Of a DNA stretch of 64,000 nucleotides, positions 32,051 through 42,049 are shown piece by piece. A program made the position numbers and the translations under genes. Numbering within the stretch: position 1 is the stretch's first letter; every line of letters starts with the position of its first letter. The notes under the pieces were generated by a model. That model was not told the origin of the DNA. It did not search any database and worked only from the letters and a program-made list of their open reading frames with translations. The stretch is from Paenibacillus sp. An7 (GTDB lineage Bacteria > Bacillota > Bacilli > Paenibacillales > Paenibacillaceae), in the NCBI RefSeq assembly GCF_009870785.1, contig NZ_WTWX01000001.1:392065-456064 (forward strand), in the 5' to 3' direction.

Positions 32051-34066
32051 TTAGTCAAAAGTTACCTTGAGGAGCGGAGCGGACGATTCAATCATGCCGC
32101 TTGCTAATTCTTCAACTGTTGGAGACGGCTGCTGTCCATCCGGAATAATAATCGGTGTAATAACAGGCAATCCGGCTTTTTCAATTGCTTCTTTATCAAA
32201 CTCAAGTAATAATTGTCCCTCACTGACACTCATACCTGATTCGACATGTGCAGTAAATCCATTTCCTTTAAGGGAGACGGTGTCTATTCCCACATGGATT
32301 AACACTTGGAATCCTTCCGTATCACTTAAAATCATCGCGTGTTTCGTCTTCGTCACATGTTCTACCGTTCCTTTAAATGGAGCGTAAACCTTACCTTCCT
32401 CCGGAATAATGGCAACCCCATCCCCCATCTGTTTCTGTGCAAAAGCAGGATCGGGTACTTCAGATAACGGGATTACCTGACCGCTGAGTGGAGCCGCAAT
32501 CGTCAATTTATTTCTTTTTTGTGTATTGGAGTTTACCTCATTCTGTTCAACATCCAAATTATCAGCTGCACGAACATCCACAGCTTCACCTGCTGCTGCC
32601 TGCTCATTGTTCACAACTAAACCAGATGTAGCGTTTTCAGACTTTGCCCTTTCCCTCGACATACGCAGTTTTCCGTACAGCAACGTACCGGTAAAAGAAA
32701 CGACAAGAACGATTAACATACCAAGGAAAAAGACACCCCACTGATTTGGAAAGATCGAAAGAAATCCTGGAATACCGCCTACTCCGATCGAAGAAGCCAG
32801 TACATTATTCATGGCCAGCAGTACGCCGGCAATACCAGAACCGATCATACCAAAAATAAATGGGTAGCGATAACGAATGTTAACTCCGAAGATTGCAGGT
32901 TCCGTTACACCAAGAAACGCGGATACGGATGAAGTGACTGCAAGTCCTTTTGCTTTTTGATCTTTAAGAATAAACATCATCGCCAGGGCTGCCGCACCTT
33001 GAGCAATATTAGATAGAGCAAGCATCGGCCATAGGAAGGTTCCGCCTTGACTTCCAATCAGCTGAATATCTACAGCCAAGAACGTGTGATGGAACCCCGT
33101 AATAACAAGCAAGGCATACAGTCCACCATAGATTAATCCGCCAAGTGCGGAAAAAGAATCAAATATACCAACTAAACCATTTGTAATCATATTTCCGATG
33201 GAAAATGTTACAGGACCAACGACTGTAAAAGCCAGGAAACCGGTTACCAGAAGAGCTACAGGTGCTACGACGAGCAGCTTAATTGAATCATGTACTCTTT
33301 TATTAAGAAACCTTTCAATTTTAGCTAAGATGTAGGCAGAGACAAGAACAGGAAGAACTTGACCCTGATATCCAATTTTCTCTACTTCAAATCCAAATAC
33401 ATTCCATACCGGAACGGTTCCTTCAAGTGATGCATTTGCATAATTATAAGCACTTAATAGTTCAGGATTAACCAGAATCAGACCCAATACAATACCTAGA
33501 AGCGGACTTCCGCCAAATTGCTTAACAGCTGACCAACCAATCAATACAGGCAGGAATGAGAAAGCCGTACTTGCAATTAGATTAATGATGGAAGCTACAT
33601 CTGCCCACTGCGGATACACTTCAATGAGGGATTGTTCTTCATAAAAAATCCCCGGACCAGCCAAAATATTGTTTAGCCCAAGAAGCAAACCTGCCATAAC
33701 GATGGCTGGCAAAATGGGAATAAAAATATCTGCGAGCATTTTTATCGCACGCTGGAGCGGATTTTGTTTCTTACTCGCAATGGTCTTCACATCATCTTTT
33801 GATGCTCTGGACCCGCCCGTAAGTTTCATCATCTCATCATAGACCTGATCTACAAGACCCGGACCGATGATTACTTGGAACTGACCTTGTGAAGAGAAGT
33901 GCCCTTTGACAAGGGGATTCTCTTCCAAAGCTTGTGCATCTACTTTGCTTTCATCGGCGAGTGCAAAACGGAGTCTGGTCACACAGTGGGTAGCTGCTTC
34001 CATATTTTCTTTACCACCCACAGCTTTAACAATGCGTTCCACCTGTTTTTGATCTATTTTAGCCAT
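32051..34066 (-). CDS. treP: Trehalose PTS permease EIIBCA
   Basis: The 671-aa membrane protein phosphorylates trehalose to trehalose-6-phosphate during import. It has an N-terminal EIIB domain (phosphorylatable Cys28 in AATHCVTRLRF), an EIIC domain of about ten helices (residues about 105-465), a linker of about 55 residues, and a C-terminal EIIA-Glc-like domain with the active His591 in VLIHVGIDTVSL. B. subtilis TreP lacks the EIIA domain, so this permease is self-contained like other Paenibacillus sugar PTS. It lies 18 nt after treC in the operon. Confidence 0.9.
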   Translation of the reverse strand: MAKIDQKQVERIVKAVGGKENMEAATHCVTRLRFALADESKVDAQALEENPLVKGHFSSQGQFQVIIGPGLVDQVYDEMMKLTGGSRASKDDVKTIASKKQNPLQRAIKMLADIFIPILPAIVMAGLLLGLNNILAGPGIFYEEQSLIEVYPQWADVASIINLIASTAFSFLPVLIGWSAVKQFGGSPLLGIVLGLILVNPELLSAYNYANASLEGTVPVWNVFGFEVEKIGYQGQVLPVLVSAYILAKIERFLNKRVHDSIKLLVVAPVALLVTGFLAFTVVGPVTFSIGNMITNGLVGIFDSFSALGGLIYGGLYALLVITGFHHTFLAVDIQLIGSQGGTFLWPMLALSNIAQGAAALAMMFILKDQKAKGLAVTSSVSAFLGVTEPAIFGVNIRYRYPFIFGMIGSGIAGVLLAMNNVLASSIGVGGIPGFLSIFPNQWGVFFLGMLIVLVVSFTGTLLYGKLRMSRERAKSENATSGLVVNNEQAAAGEAVDVRAADNLDVEQNEVNSNTQKRNKLTIAAPLSGQVIPLSEVPDPAFAQKQMGDGVAIIPEEGKVYAPFKGTVEHVTKTKHAMILSDTEGFQVLIHVGIDTVSLKGNGFTAHVESGMSVSEGQLLLEFDKEAIEKAGLPVITPIIIPDGQQPSPTVEELASGMIESSAPLLKVTFD

Positions 34067-34084
34067 AGCGTTTGTTCTCCCTTA

Positions 34085-35818
34085 TTAATTAGTAGAATCT
34101 CCAGTATTCGAAATTAACCACATATGGGATGCATAAGGTGATAATTTAACGCTTGATGTCAGCTTCTTCTCGTCTTCCGTATTTGACAGAAGGAGTGCTC
34201 CATCCTTGTCAGAAAGATGATTCTCTACAAACGTTTCTGGCAATTCAAATTGAACTGTCTTATCACTAAAATTCGAAATCACAACCAGTGTCTCTTCTTC
34301 ATTCATTCTTGCGTAAGCGAACACTTCTGGATGAGCGTTGTCAAGACGAGTAAACGTACCATCTGTAATCACCTTAACTTTTTTACGGAGCTCAATAAGC
34401 TTACGATAGTGATGATAGATCGAATTTGGATCTTCTACTTGCTGTTTCGCATTGATTTCTTTATATCGTTCATCGATCTTAATCCAAGGCGTTCCGCTCG
34501 TGAACCCTGCCTGATCGCTGTCATCCCATAACATTGGGATTCGTGAATTATCCCGTGATCGAACTTTTACAATATGGGACGCTTCCTCTGGTGTTTTACC
34601 GCGATCCATCAGAATTTGATACATATTCAGCGACTCAACATCTCTGAATTCTGACATGTCATTCCATACTGGATCTGGCATACCGATCTCTTCTCCCTGA
34701 TAAACATACGGTGTACCCTGCATCCCATGAAGAGTCGTAGCTAACATTTTAGCGCTCTGGGTTCGGTATTCTTCATCATTTGTAAACCGGGAAAGAGCCC
34801 GCGGCTGATCATGGTTGTTCCAGAATAAAGCATTCCATCCGCCGCCTTGCTGCATACCGATCTGCCAGTGCGACAGTACACTTTTTAATTCTTCAAAATC
34901 ATACGGTTTCAATTCCCATTTCTGACCATTCGGATAATCAACTTTCAAATGATGAAAATTAAATGTCATCGAGAACTCATTTTCTTCTGGATTGGAATAT
35001 CGAATACACTGTTCAAGTGTTGTCGAAGACATCTCTCCAACGGTTACAATTTGATAAGGTCTAAATACCTTCTCATTTAGTTCCTTAATGTACTCGTGTA
35101 CACGTGGACCATCTGTATAAAATTTGCGTCCATCTCCCGGAGCTACAGAACCATCATCATCAGGGAATCGTTGGTCTTTAGAGATCAGATTAATAACATC
35201 CAGTCTGAAACCGCTTACTCCCTTCTCAGCCCAAAACGTCAATATGTCGATGACTTCCTGCCTTACTTTCTCATTCTCCCAGTTGAGGTCCGCTTGTGTC
35301 TTATCAAACAGCGTCAAGTAATACTGCTTCGTCCCTTCATCATATTGCCATGCAGATCCTCCGAACTTTGATTGCCAGTTGTTAGGCGGTCCACCACTTG
35401 GCGCTGGATCTTTCCAAATATAATAATCTCGGTAAGGATTATCCCGTGAGGAACGTGCTTCCTTAAACCACTGATGTTCCGTTGAAGAATGATTCACAAC
35501 AATATCGATCATGAGATGCATATCTCTTTTTTTCATTTCGCGAATTAACTCGTCCATATCTTCCATTGTGCCAAAAGCAGGATCAATACGGTAATAATCT
35601 GCTACATCGTAACCGTTATCATTTTGCGGCGATACATATACAGGCTGCAGCCATACCATATCAATTCCAAGACCTTTAATATAATCCAGCTTCTTAATTA
35701 AACCTTGAATATCTCCTGTTCCCTTACCGGTAGTATCACAAAAGCTCTTTGGATATACCTGATAAATGGACCCAGTCTTCCACCATTCTGAAGAAGCGTT
35801 CTTATTTCGTATATTCAC
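34085..35818 (-). CDS. treC: Alpha,alpha-phosphotrehalase (GH13)
   Basis: The 577-aa cytosolic enzyme hydrolyses trehalose-6-phosphate to glucose and glucose-6-phosphate. GH13 motifs are DIVVNHSS, GFRLDVINLI (nucleophile Asp), VGEMSS (acid Glu) and WNNHDQPRALSRF. It is close in type to TreA/TreC rather than oligo-1,6-glucosidase, as fits the neighbours treP and treR. The frame is open to 35863, but AAGGAGG lies 10 nt before the GTG at 35818, and the upstream part overlaps an operator, so GTG is the start. B. subtilis calls this gene treA. Confidence 0.9.
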   Translation of the reverse strand: MNIRNKNASSEWWKTGSIYQVYPKSFCDTTGKGTGDIQGLIKKLDYIKGLGIDMVWLQPVYVSPQNDNGYDVADYYRIDPAFGTMEDMDELIREMKKRDMHLMIDIVVNHSSTEHQWFKEARSSRDNPYRDYYIWKDPAPSGGPPNNWQSKFGGSAWQYDEGTKQYYLTLFDKTQADLNWENEKVRQEVIDILTFWAEKGVSGFRLDVINLISKDQRFPDDDGSVAPGDGRKFYTDGPRVHEYIKELNEKVFRPYQIVTVGEMSSTTLEQCIRYSNPEENEFSMTFNFHHLKVDYPNGQKWELKPYDFEELKSVLSHWQIGMQQGGGWNALFWNNHDQPRALSRFTNDEEYRTQSAKMLATTLHGMQGTPYVYQGEEIGMPDPVWNDMSEFRDVESLNMYQILMDRGKTPEEASHIVKVRSRDNSRIPMLWDDSDQAGFTSGTPWIKIDERYKEINAKQQVEDPNSIYHHYRKLIELRKKVKVITDGTFTRLDNAHPEVFAYARMNEEETLVVISNFSDKTVQFELPETFVENHLSDKDGALLLSNTEDEKKLTSSVKLSPYASHMWLISNTGDSTN

Positions 35819-35851
35819 TGGAATAACTCCTCCTTCGTTTTCATCCCTAAC

Positions 35852-35907
35852 TTGTATATACAAGATATTATAGTTTCATAATAATCCTGTATATACATGT
35901 TGTCAAT
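35852..35907 (-). promoter_or_regulatory. tre operon promoter with two TreR operators
   Basis: On the minus strand TTGACA (35902-35907) and TATTAT (35879-35884) are exactly 17 bp apart. TGTATATACA (35889-35898) lies in the spacer, and the perfect palindrome CTTGTATATACAAG (35852-35865) lies just after the start site. The second copies the TTGTATATACAA site recognised by B. subtilis TreR. Confidence 0.8.
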
Positions 35908-35945
35908 ACACTTTTTAACGATATAACAAGAATTTAAACAATAAA

Positions 35946-36027
35946 AGCCCAAGTATAAGCACCCTCATGGAAAAGAATCATCACTTTCGATTCTTTTTCT
36001 AATCACAAGGTACTTTATACTTGAGCT
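35946..36027 (-). terminator. Long nested hairpin after the PadR gene
   Basis: Outer stem AGCCCAAGTATAA with TTATACTTGAGCT (35946-35958 with 36015-36027, one mismatch) and inner stem GAAAAGAATC/GATTCTTTTC near 35970-35999. A TTTTATT run follows on the minus strand. Confidence 0.65.
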
Positions 36028-36064
36028 GTATTCCATCTTCTGTAAGTAGAATCTTAGACTAGGA

Positions 36065-36685
36065 TTAAAATTCACCGATCTCCACAATCATCGTTAGATT
36101 CTTCATTATTTTATAAAGCATAGTCGAACTGAATACTCCGAGCAGCAGCTTGCTGATGTGGGAACTTTTTAATAAACCGAGCACCCAATGACACCACGAA
36201 ATTTCTTCTTTATTTAACATATGACTTCTGCAGAGGAGAATATATTTACCAAATCTCTTCGATGTGGTTGTGAGCTGTTCTTGATTTATTTCTTCTATCT
36301 CCGTCACTTGCAAAGCTACTTGCTCGTTTAATTTATTCAACCGATCTTCAATTATTCTTTTTGCGCTTTCCTCATCCTTAAGCCAAATTGCATACACTTT
36401 AATCAAAAAATCATCTCGAATAATTTGATTGCTTGCCGGTTCATGGATCCAAGATTCTAACGTTTTTCTTCCTTTCTCAGTTATCGAGTATATTTTTTTG
36501 TTTGGCTTCCCAATTTGTTCGATATGTTCATAGGACAGTAAACCTTTCTGCTCCATTTTGGTGAGAAGGGGATAAATCTGGCTGTGTTTCGCTGGCCATA
36601 ACATATCTAGACAAGAAGCTAATTCATATCCTGAGCTGGGTCTTTTACTTAATACGCTCAAAATCGCATAACCAAGAGTATTCAT
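36065..36685 (-). CDS. PadR-family transcriptional regulator
   Basis: The 206-aa protein has a PadR winged helix (LGYAILSVLSKRPSSGYELASCLDMLWPAKHSQIYPLLTKMEQKGLLS) and a C-terminal coiled dimerisation region of the Vir_act_alpha_C type. PadR regulators repress genes for phenolic-acid or drug response. No obvious target is adjacent; the gene on one side is treC and on the other ureD. I choose the ATG at 36685 (AGGA 9 nt before) over the ATG three codons earlier. Confidence 0.82.
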   Translation of the reverse strand: MNTLGYAILSVLSKRPSSGYELASCLDMLWPAKHSQIYPLLTKMEQKGLLSYEHIEQIGKPNKKIYSITEKGRKTLESWIHEPASNQIIRDDFLIKVYAIWLKDEESAKRIIEDRLNKLNEQVALQVTEIEEINQEQLTTTSKRFGKYILLCRSHMLNKEEISWCHWVLGLLKSSHISKLLLGVFSSTMLYKIMKNLTMIVEIGEF

Positions 36686-36781
36686 CTGCCTCATTCCTTT
36701 TATTAATTGACTTTTAAGAAAGTGATCCTTGGATACACTTTATCTGAAACTTACATTTTATTGTAACCTGTTTTTCATTAA

Positions 36782-36815
36782 AAAACCCCGCAACCATTTA
36801 TGATTGCAGGGTTTT
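36782..36815. terminator. Terminator of the urease operon
   Basis: A 12-bp stem AAAACCCCGCAA/TTGCAGGGTTTT with one wobble pair and a 10-base loop, followed by T residues on the minus strand, right after the ureD stop. Confidence 0.85.
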
Positions 36816-36822
36816 GTGAGTA

Positions 36823-37647
36823 TTAATATTTTCTTAAAAATGAAGGTGAGCTGTTAAAAAGTTCTTGGCTAATTACACGATGACACTCGGTTTGAATTCT
36901 TTCTATCGTCTGTGTTGAATTAGCTAAGATACGAATCAAGATCCCTGTGACTGGCAATAACGATAATCCAATATTATATTCTTTTGTATCTTCGTGTATA
37001 GCTTGATAGAGCCGATCCAAAAGTTCATTGTCCGCTTGTTCTCCGATCAACATCATAGAACCAAGATGCGTATAACCTTCCATGTAACCAAGAGAAGAAA
37101 TGTTCTGTGAAGAAGGATTCAATTTAATATGATCATATACAGCGAGTTCATCATCTATATAGATCTCAGTCATTAACTGAAGCAGATCATAACTAAACTG
37201 AGTTCCTTCTGGAGACCATCCCGAAGTAATGATATCTGAGTAGAGAAAAGTAGAACCTTTCTCCATTCGTACTACCGTTTTTTGAACATACTTCGCATCC
37301 TGATAACCAATAAGCGGATCCGTAATATATTCAAGATAGCTGCCCTTTTTAAGCGTGAATTCGGTCTCATGATAGGCAGGTTTATTCGGAGTTCTATATA
37401 TTTTAGTAGCCGATTGGGTAGTTAAAGTCATTCGGGCTTGTTCCGCCAGTGATACTTTCATCTGATAGCGGTCACCGTCTAGGAATCCGCCGCCTGGGTT
37501 CAGAATGTAATAGCACGGCTGTCCCGATTGATCATGGTAAATCGGACGCATTACTTTGAAAGCACCTTGGAAATACACATTTTTTGCGACAGTTTTTCCG
37601 TGTCTTTCTTCCGCATCTAATCGCAGAATCCCTGTCCAGTCTTCCAT
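36823..37647 (-). CDS. ureD: Urease accessory protein UreD
   Basis: The 274-aa chaperone binds the urease apoenzyme and, with UreF and UreG, delivers nickel. Typical segments: YYILNPGGGFLDGDRYQMKVSLAEQARMTLTTQSATKIYRT and KKGSYLEYITDPLIGYQDAKY. Length matches Firmicutes UreD. It is the last gene of ureABCEFGD, one base after ureG. Confidence 0.92.
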   Translation of the reverse strand: MEDWTGILRLDAEERHGKTVAKNVYFQGAFKVMRPIYHDQSGQPCYYILNPGGGFLDGDRYQMKVSLAEQARMTLTTQSATKIYRTPNKPAYHETEFTLKKGSYLEYITDPLIGYQDAKYVQKTVVRMEKGSTFLYSDIITSGWSPEGTQFSYDLLQLMTEIYIDDELAVYDHIKLNPSSQNISSLGYMEGYTHLGSMMLIGEQADNELLDRLYQAIHEDTKEYNIGLSLLPVTGILIRILANSTQTIERIQTECHRVISQELFNSSPSFLRKY

Positions 37648-37648
37648 T

Positions 37649-38260
37649 CTATTCTAATCCCTTTAAGAATGCATTGTTTTTAATCCAGTCAATGACTTCA
37701 TCAAGTCCTTTGTTATCCTTCAGGTTCGTAAATACGAATGGTTTGTTTCCACGGAAAATTTTAGTATCAGATTCCATCACTTCAAGGCTCGCGCCCACAT
37801 AAGGTGCCAAGTCGGTTTTGTTGATAATGAACAAATCAGATTTGATCATCCCTTGTCCGCCTTTACGCGGAATTTTTTCACCTTGTGCTACGTCAATAAT
37901 ATAGATAGAGAAATCAACGAGTTCAGGGCTGAATGTCGCAGCTAGATTATCGCCACCGCTTTCTACGAAAATAAGCTCAACATCAGGATGTTTCTCTTTC
38001 AGTTCGTCAATAGCAGCAAAGTTCATAGAAGCATCTTCACGAATCGCTGTATGTGGACATCCGCCTGTTTCAACCCCGATAATACGATCTGCTGGAAGAA
38101 CTCCATTTTGCATCAAAAATTTAGCATCTTCCTTAGTATAGATATCGTTTGTTACGACCGCCATACTAATTTCGTCCGCCATATGACGTGTCAATTTCTC
38201 AACAAGCATCGTTTTACCTGCTCCAACAGGTCCGCCAACTCCAATTTTAATAGGTTCCAT
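37649..38260 (-). CDS. ureG: Urease accessory GTPase UreG
   Basis: The 203-aa SIMIBI-class GTPase powers nickel insertion. P-loop [15 protein letters not shown] near residue 8, the metal-binding Cys-Pro-His segment [35 protein letters not shown] and [10 protein letters not shown] are all intact. It lies 30 nt after ureF. Confidence 0.95.
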   Translation of the reverse strand: MEPIKIGVGGPVGAGKTMLVEKLTRHMADEISMAVVTNDIYTKEDAKFLMQNGVLPADRIIGVETGGCPHTAIREDASMNFAAIDELKEKHPDVELIFVESGGDNLAATFSPELVDFSIYIIDVAQGEKIPRKGGQGMIKSDLFIINKTDLAPYVGASLEVMESDTKIFRGNKPFVFTNLKDNKGLDEVIDWIKNNAFLKGLE

Positions 38261-38290
38261 TATTTAACACTTCTCTTTCTCTAATAAGAT

Positions 38291-38977
38291 TTATGACATA
38301 AAAATACGAATATTAACACGTTCATGCTTCATTTGTGATAACTCAAGCCCCGGTGAAATAATGCCAAAATCATGTTCATCCATTAACATAATTTTCTCCG
38401 TAGCCTCTATCAAATCACCTTGAAACTGCTGTATGACTTTTTGGCCAGCCGTCTGCCCTAAAGGAATCGCACGCACAGCATTTTGAACAAGACTTGATAG
38501 AATTGAATACAAATAATATAAAATGGTTGTTGATTTGGAAACACCGAGATGATGCCCAATCATCGTAAAGACAATAGCTGGGTGCCCGAAGCATTTCTTT
38601 GTTTTGATCTGCTCCCGATAACTATTAAGAACCGGCACTTCATACATGGATCCAACAAGATTTAACATACGATCGCCCATCTTTTTCGTACCTTCTCTTG
38701 TCTCACGCGGTAAGTTTTGTACAGACAGCAGCCGATCCATTTTCCATACAGCTTCCAAGTTCTCTTCCTCTAAAGCTTCGTACACGATACGAGAAGCAAG
38801 TCCATCCGTATGGACAAGCTGTTCATATAAGTATACATGTAACCATTCAGAGAAGGTTTGCTCACTGTACACAAGATCTTCTTGAATATAGCTCTCTAGA
38901 CCATAGGAATGACTGAAAGCACCTGTTGGAAAATTGGAATCACATAGTTGAAATAAGGAAAGCGTGTTTTTATCCAT
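38291..38977 (-). CDS. ureF: Urease accessory protein UreF
   Basis: The 228-aa all-helical protein regulates the GTPase UreG in the nickel delivery complex. The opening [25 protein letters not shown] and the late [19 protein letters not shown] are family signatures. The start overlaps ureE by 8 bases. Confidence 0.93.
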   Translation of the reverse strand: MDKNTLSLFQLCDSNFPTGAFSHSYGLESYIQEDLVYSEQTFSEWLHVYLYEQLVHTDGLASRIVYEALEEENLEAVWKMDRLLSVQNLPRETREGTKKMGDRMLNLVGSMYEVPVLNSYREQIKTKKCFGHPAIVFTMIGHHLGVSKSTTILYYLYSILSSLVQNAVRAIPLGQTAGQKVIQQFQGDLIEATEKIMLMDEHDFGIISPGLELSQMKHERVNIRIFMS

Positions 38978-39425
38978 GACTATGTCCGATATGGCGGAAT
39001 GCTTGTTTCACTTTTCTTTCTTCCCGCTCATAAGGGATTTCCAGCTGATTTAATAATTCTTCAACAAGATAATCATACTGAACAAGCATTTCATCACCTT
39101 CAAATTGGGCTGGAAGATGGCGATTTCCTAATTGATGGGCAATCGTTCCCATTTCATTCAAGCTGCGCGGACGAATGACAATGAGATCATCGGAAGTAAC
39201 ATCAATCATAATGATGTCTTTATCATCCATATAGAGAATATCTCCGGCGATCAGATCGCGCTGTTCTTTCAAGCGAATACCAATTTCTTTACCGTGATCT
39301 GTTTTGACACGTTGGATTCGTTTTACTAGATCAGAACTGTCTAGATACACCTTTTCAATATGGTGTTTCTCTATTTCTTCTTTAGATAAGTTTTCTATAT
39401 TCGTTACGACTTTTTCAATAATCAA
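38970..39425 (-). CDS. ureE: Urease accessory nickel-binding protein UreE
   Basis: The 151-aa metallochaperone has the peptide-binding and metal-binding domains ([45 protein letters not shown] with the nickel-bridging His). The C-terminal tail has only a short HIGHSHG, so it lacks the long His-rich tail found in some bacteria. Confidence 0.93.
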   Translation of the reverse strand: MIIEKVVTNIENLSKEEIEKHHIEKVYLDSSDLVKRIQRVKTDHGKEIGIRLKEQRDLIAGDILYMDDKDIIMIDVTSDDLIVIRPRSLNEMGTIAHQLGNRHLPAQFEGDEMLVQYDYLVEELLNQLEIPYEREERKVKQAFRHIGHSHG

Positions 39426-39437
39426 TGTTCTCTCACC

Positions 39438-41150
39438 TCAGAATAAGAAATAGCGCTGACCCATAGACACGCGATCAACAGGTTCACATGTAATTAATTC
39501 TCCATTAACTCTTACCTCGTACGTTTGCGGGTCAACCGTAATTTCTGGCGTTTCGGAATTCAATTTCATATCTTTCTTTGTTAGATTGCGAATGCCGTGT
39601 ACAGGAAGAATAATTTTTTCCAATCCTAATTTCTCATGAACCTTAAGGTCGTAAGCGGATTGTGAGATAAAGGTTGCAGATGTGCTGGAAAGTGCTTTTC
39701 CATACTGTGCATACATCGGACGATAAATGACCGGCTGCGGTGTAGGAATGGAAGCATTTGCGTCACCCATCAAGCTTTGAACAACCATACCATTTTTGAT
39801 GATCATTTCCGGTTTTACACCAAAGAAGGCTGGAGACCAAATAACGAGATCGGCCATTTTCCCTACTTCAATAGAACCTACATATTCGGAGATCCCGTGA
39901 GTAATCGCTGGGTTAATCGTATATTTAGCAACAAATCGTTTTGCACGGTTATTATCCGACATTGCAGTGTCGCCTTGAAGCGAACCCCGTTGTTTTTTCA
40001 TTTTGTCAGCAGTCTGCCATGTACGAAGGATAACTTCGCCAATACGGCCCATAGCTTGAGCATCGGAGCTGACCATACTGAACACACCCATGTCTTGCAG
40101 GATATCTTCAGCAGCAATCGTTTCACGGCGAATCCGGGAATCTGCGAAAGCAAGATCCTCAGGGATCGATGGGTTCAAATGGTGACATACCATCAGCATA
40201 TCTAGATGTTCATCAATGGTATTAACTGTATAAGGTAATGTAGGATTCGTAGATGATGGAAGAACATTCATGTAGCTGGCCGACTTAATCAAATCGGGAG
40301 CATGTCCTCCGCCTGCACCTTCCGTATGATACATATGAATAACGCGGTCTTTAATGGCAGCCATGGTGTTTTCCATGAATCCACCTTCATTTAAGGTATC
40401 CGCATGAACTGCGACTTGGACATCATATTTATCTGCAACTGTCAGTGCATGATCAAGAGCTGATGCCGTAGCGCCCCAGTCTTCGTGAACTTTCAGACCA
40501 ATCGCTCCTGCGCGCACTTGTTCTGCTAGAGGTTCTTCTGCAGCAGCTTGTCCTTTACCCGTGAAACCTACATTGATAGGCATGCCTTCTGCTGCTTCCA
40601 GCATACGATGCATGTTCCATTCCCCAGGAGTAACCGTCGTTGCTTTTGAACCTGCAGCAGGTCCTGTACCTCCGCCAATCAGCGTAGTCAGACCAGATGA
40701 TAAAGCAGTTTCGATCTGTGCAGGGTTGATAAAGTGAACATGCGTATCGATTCCCCCAGCCGTCACGATCATTCCTTCACCGGCAATAATTTCGGTAGAA
40801 GCTCCGATCACGATGTCCACATTATCCATAACGAGTGGATTCCCTGCGTTCCCGATTCCGGAAATTTTTCCGTCTCTGATTCCGATATCCGCTTTATAAA
40901 TACCGGTGTAATCCAGAATAATTGCATTGGTAATAACTACGTCAGGAATTCCATCTCCGCGTGTTACGAGAGGATGCTGCCCCATTCCATCACGGATGAC
41001 TTTACCGCCGCCGAATACGACTTCATCCCCATATGATGTAAAATCTTTTTCAATCTGAATAATTAATTCTGTATCCGCAAGACGTATTGAATCTCCTGTT
41101 GTTGGTCCATACATTTGAGAATACTGAGTTCTTGGCATACGAAAACTCAT
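39438..41150 (-). CDS. ureC: Urease alpha subunit
   Basis: This 570-aa catalytic subunit carries the dinuclear nickel site that hydrolyses urea to ammonia and carbamate. Nickel ligands and catalytic residues are seen in [21 protein letters not shown] (Lys carbamylated after translation), [29 protein letters not shown] and SSDAQAMGR. All key residues are present and the length is normal. Its ATG shares one base with the ureB stop. Regulation is with the whole operon. Confidence 0.97.
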   Translation of the reverse strand: MSFRMPRTQYSQMYGPTTGDSIRLADTELIIQIEKDFTSYGDEVVFGGGKVIRDGMGQHPLVTRGDGIPDVVITNAIILDYTGIYKADIGIRDGKISGIGNAGNPLVMDNVDIVIGASTEIIAGEGMIVTAGGIDTHVHFINPAQIETALSSGLTTLIGGGTGPAAGSKATTVTPGEWNMHRMLEAAEGMPINVGFTGKGQAAAEEPLAEQVRAGAIGLKVHEDWGATASALDHALTVADKYDVQVAVHADTLNEGGFMENTMAAIKDRVIHMYHTEGAGGGHAPDLIKSASYMNVLPSSTNPTLPYTVNTIDEHLDMLMVCHHLNPSIPEDLAFADSRIRRETIAAEDILQDMGVFSMVSSDAQAMGRIGEVILRTWQTADKMKKQRGSLQGDTAMSDNNRAKRFVAKYTINPAITHGISEYVGSIEVGKMADLVIWSPAFFGVKPEMIIKNGMVVQSLMGDANASIPTPQPVIYRPMYAQYGKALSSTSATFISQSAYDLKVHEKLGLEKIILPVHGIRNLTKKDMKLNSETPEITVDPQTYEVRVNGELITCEPVDRVSMGQRYFLF

Positions 41151-41470
41151 TATTTAACCCCACCTTCCACGGATCCATCCGTTTTGTTATTAAATCCATA
41201 CACACGGCGTTCTCCGCCAAAAGGAACGACTTCTACTACTTTTTCGTCCCCTGGTTCAAAACGAACCGCTGCACCTGCTGGAATGTTAAGATGCATACCA
41301 AAACCTTCTTCGCGATTGAACTCAAGAGCTTCGTTCACTTCAAAAAAATGAAAATGAGATCCAACTTGAACAGGACGGTCGCCTGTATTTTTCACTTTGA
41401 TTTTAGAAGGTGTTTTGCCAGCGTTACAGATAATCTCTTCTTCTTTCAAAAAAATTTGTCCCGGTATCAT
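41150..41470 (-). CDS. ureB: Urease beta subunit
   Basis: The 106-aa structural subunit begins [19 protein letters not shown] and ends GGVK. It packs against the alpha and gamma subunits in the (alpha-beta-gamma)3 urease. Separate ureA and ureB genes, as here, are usual in bacilli. Confidence 0.95.
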   Translation of the reverse strand: MIPGQIFLKEEEIICNAGKTPSKIKVKNTGDRPVQVGSHFHFFEVNEALEFNREEGFGMHLNIPAGAAVRFEPGDEKVVEVVPFGGERRVYGFNNKTDGSVEGGVK

Positions 41471-41497
41471 TTCTGTATTCCTCCTATCAATTCGTAC

Positions 41498-41800
41498 TTA
41501 GCGAATTGGACTGTGTATTGTTACCAATTTTGTCCCATCAGGGAAAGTAGCTTCCACTTGAATATCGTGAATCATCTCTGGAATCCCTTCCATTACATCT
41601 TCACGTGTTAAAATCGTTGCTCCAAATTCCATCAGTTCAGCAACTGTTTTTCCATCACGTGCGCCTTCGAGCACTTCATAAGTGATATAAGCGATAGCTT
41701 CCGGATGGTTTAATTTGAGTCCTCTTTCTTTTCTACGTTTTGCAAGATCAGCAGCCACCACAATTAATAGTTTGTCAATCTCACGCGGCAATAATTGCAT
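41498..41800 (-). CDS. ureA: Urease gamma subunit
   Basis: The 100-aa subunit begins [23 protein letters not shown] and includes [19 protein letters not shown], all canonical. It is the first gene of the operon, about 155 nt after the likely transcription start, with AGGA just before the ATG. Confidence 0.96.
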   Translation of the reverse strand: MQLLPREIDKLLIVVAADLAKRRKERGLKLNHPEAIAYITYEVLEGARDGKTVAELMEFGATILTREDVMEGIPEMIHDIQVEATFPDGTKLVTIHSPIR

Positions 41801-41851
41801 AGTTCATCCTCCAAAATTCATCATTTTTTAAAAAATTTGTCGAAAAATCTG

Positions 41852-41912
41852 TAGGTTAGGTCATTTCAAGCAGAATATACCACTTATATTCGAGATTTAG
41901 ATTGCTAACCTA
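41852..41912 (-). repeat. Inverted repeat in the urease leader
   Basis: TAGGTTAG (41852-41859) and CTAACCTA (41905-41912) are reverse complements separated by 45 bases, in the untranslated leader of ureA. It may form an RNA hairpin or mark two half-sites of a regulator. Confidence 0.4.
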
Positions 41913-41960
41913 GTATACTTACTATATCATAATTTATATATACCACAAATTGCATATACT

Positions 41961-42001
41961 ATTATACACGAAATTCGACACGATATGTCAAATTTTTCAC
42001 A
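41961..42001. promoter_or_regulatory. Urease promoter with GlnR/TnrA-like site
   Basis: On the minus strand TTGACA (41986-41991) and TATAAT (41961-41966) are 19 bp apart. Overlapping the -35 is TGTCAAATTTTTCACA (41986-42001), which matches the GlnR/TnrA pattern TGTNA-N7-TNACA except that it is one base short. The site lies between ureA and the divergent urea transporter and could control both according to nitrogen supply. Confidence 0.45.
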
Positions 42002-42049
42002 ACTCTCTTATATCTACTCATATCACATAAAGTTAAAAAGGAGACTATA

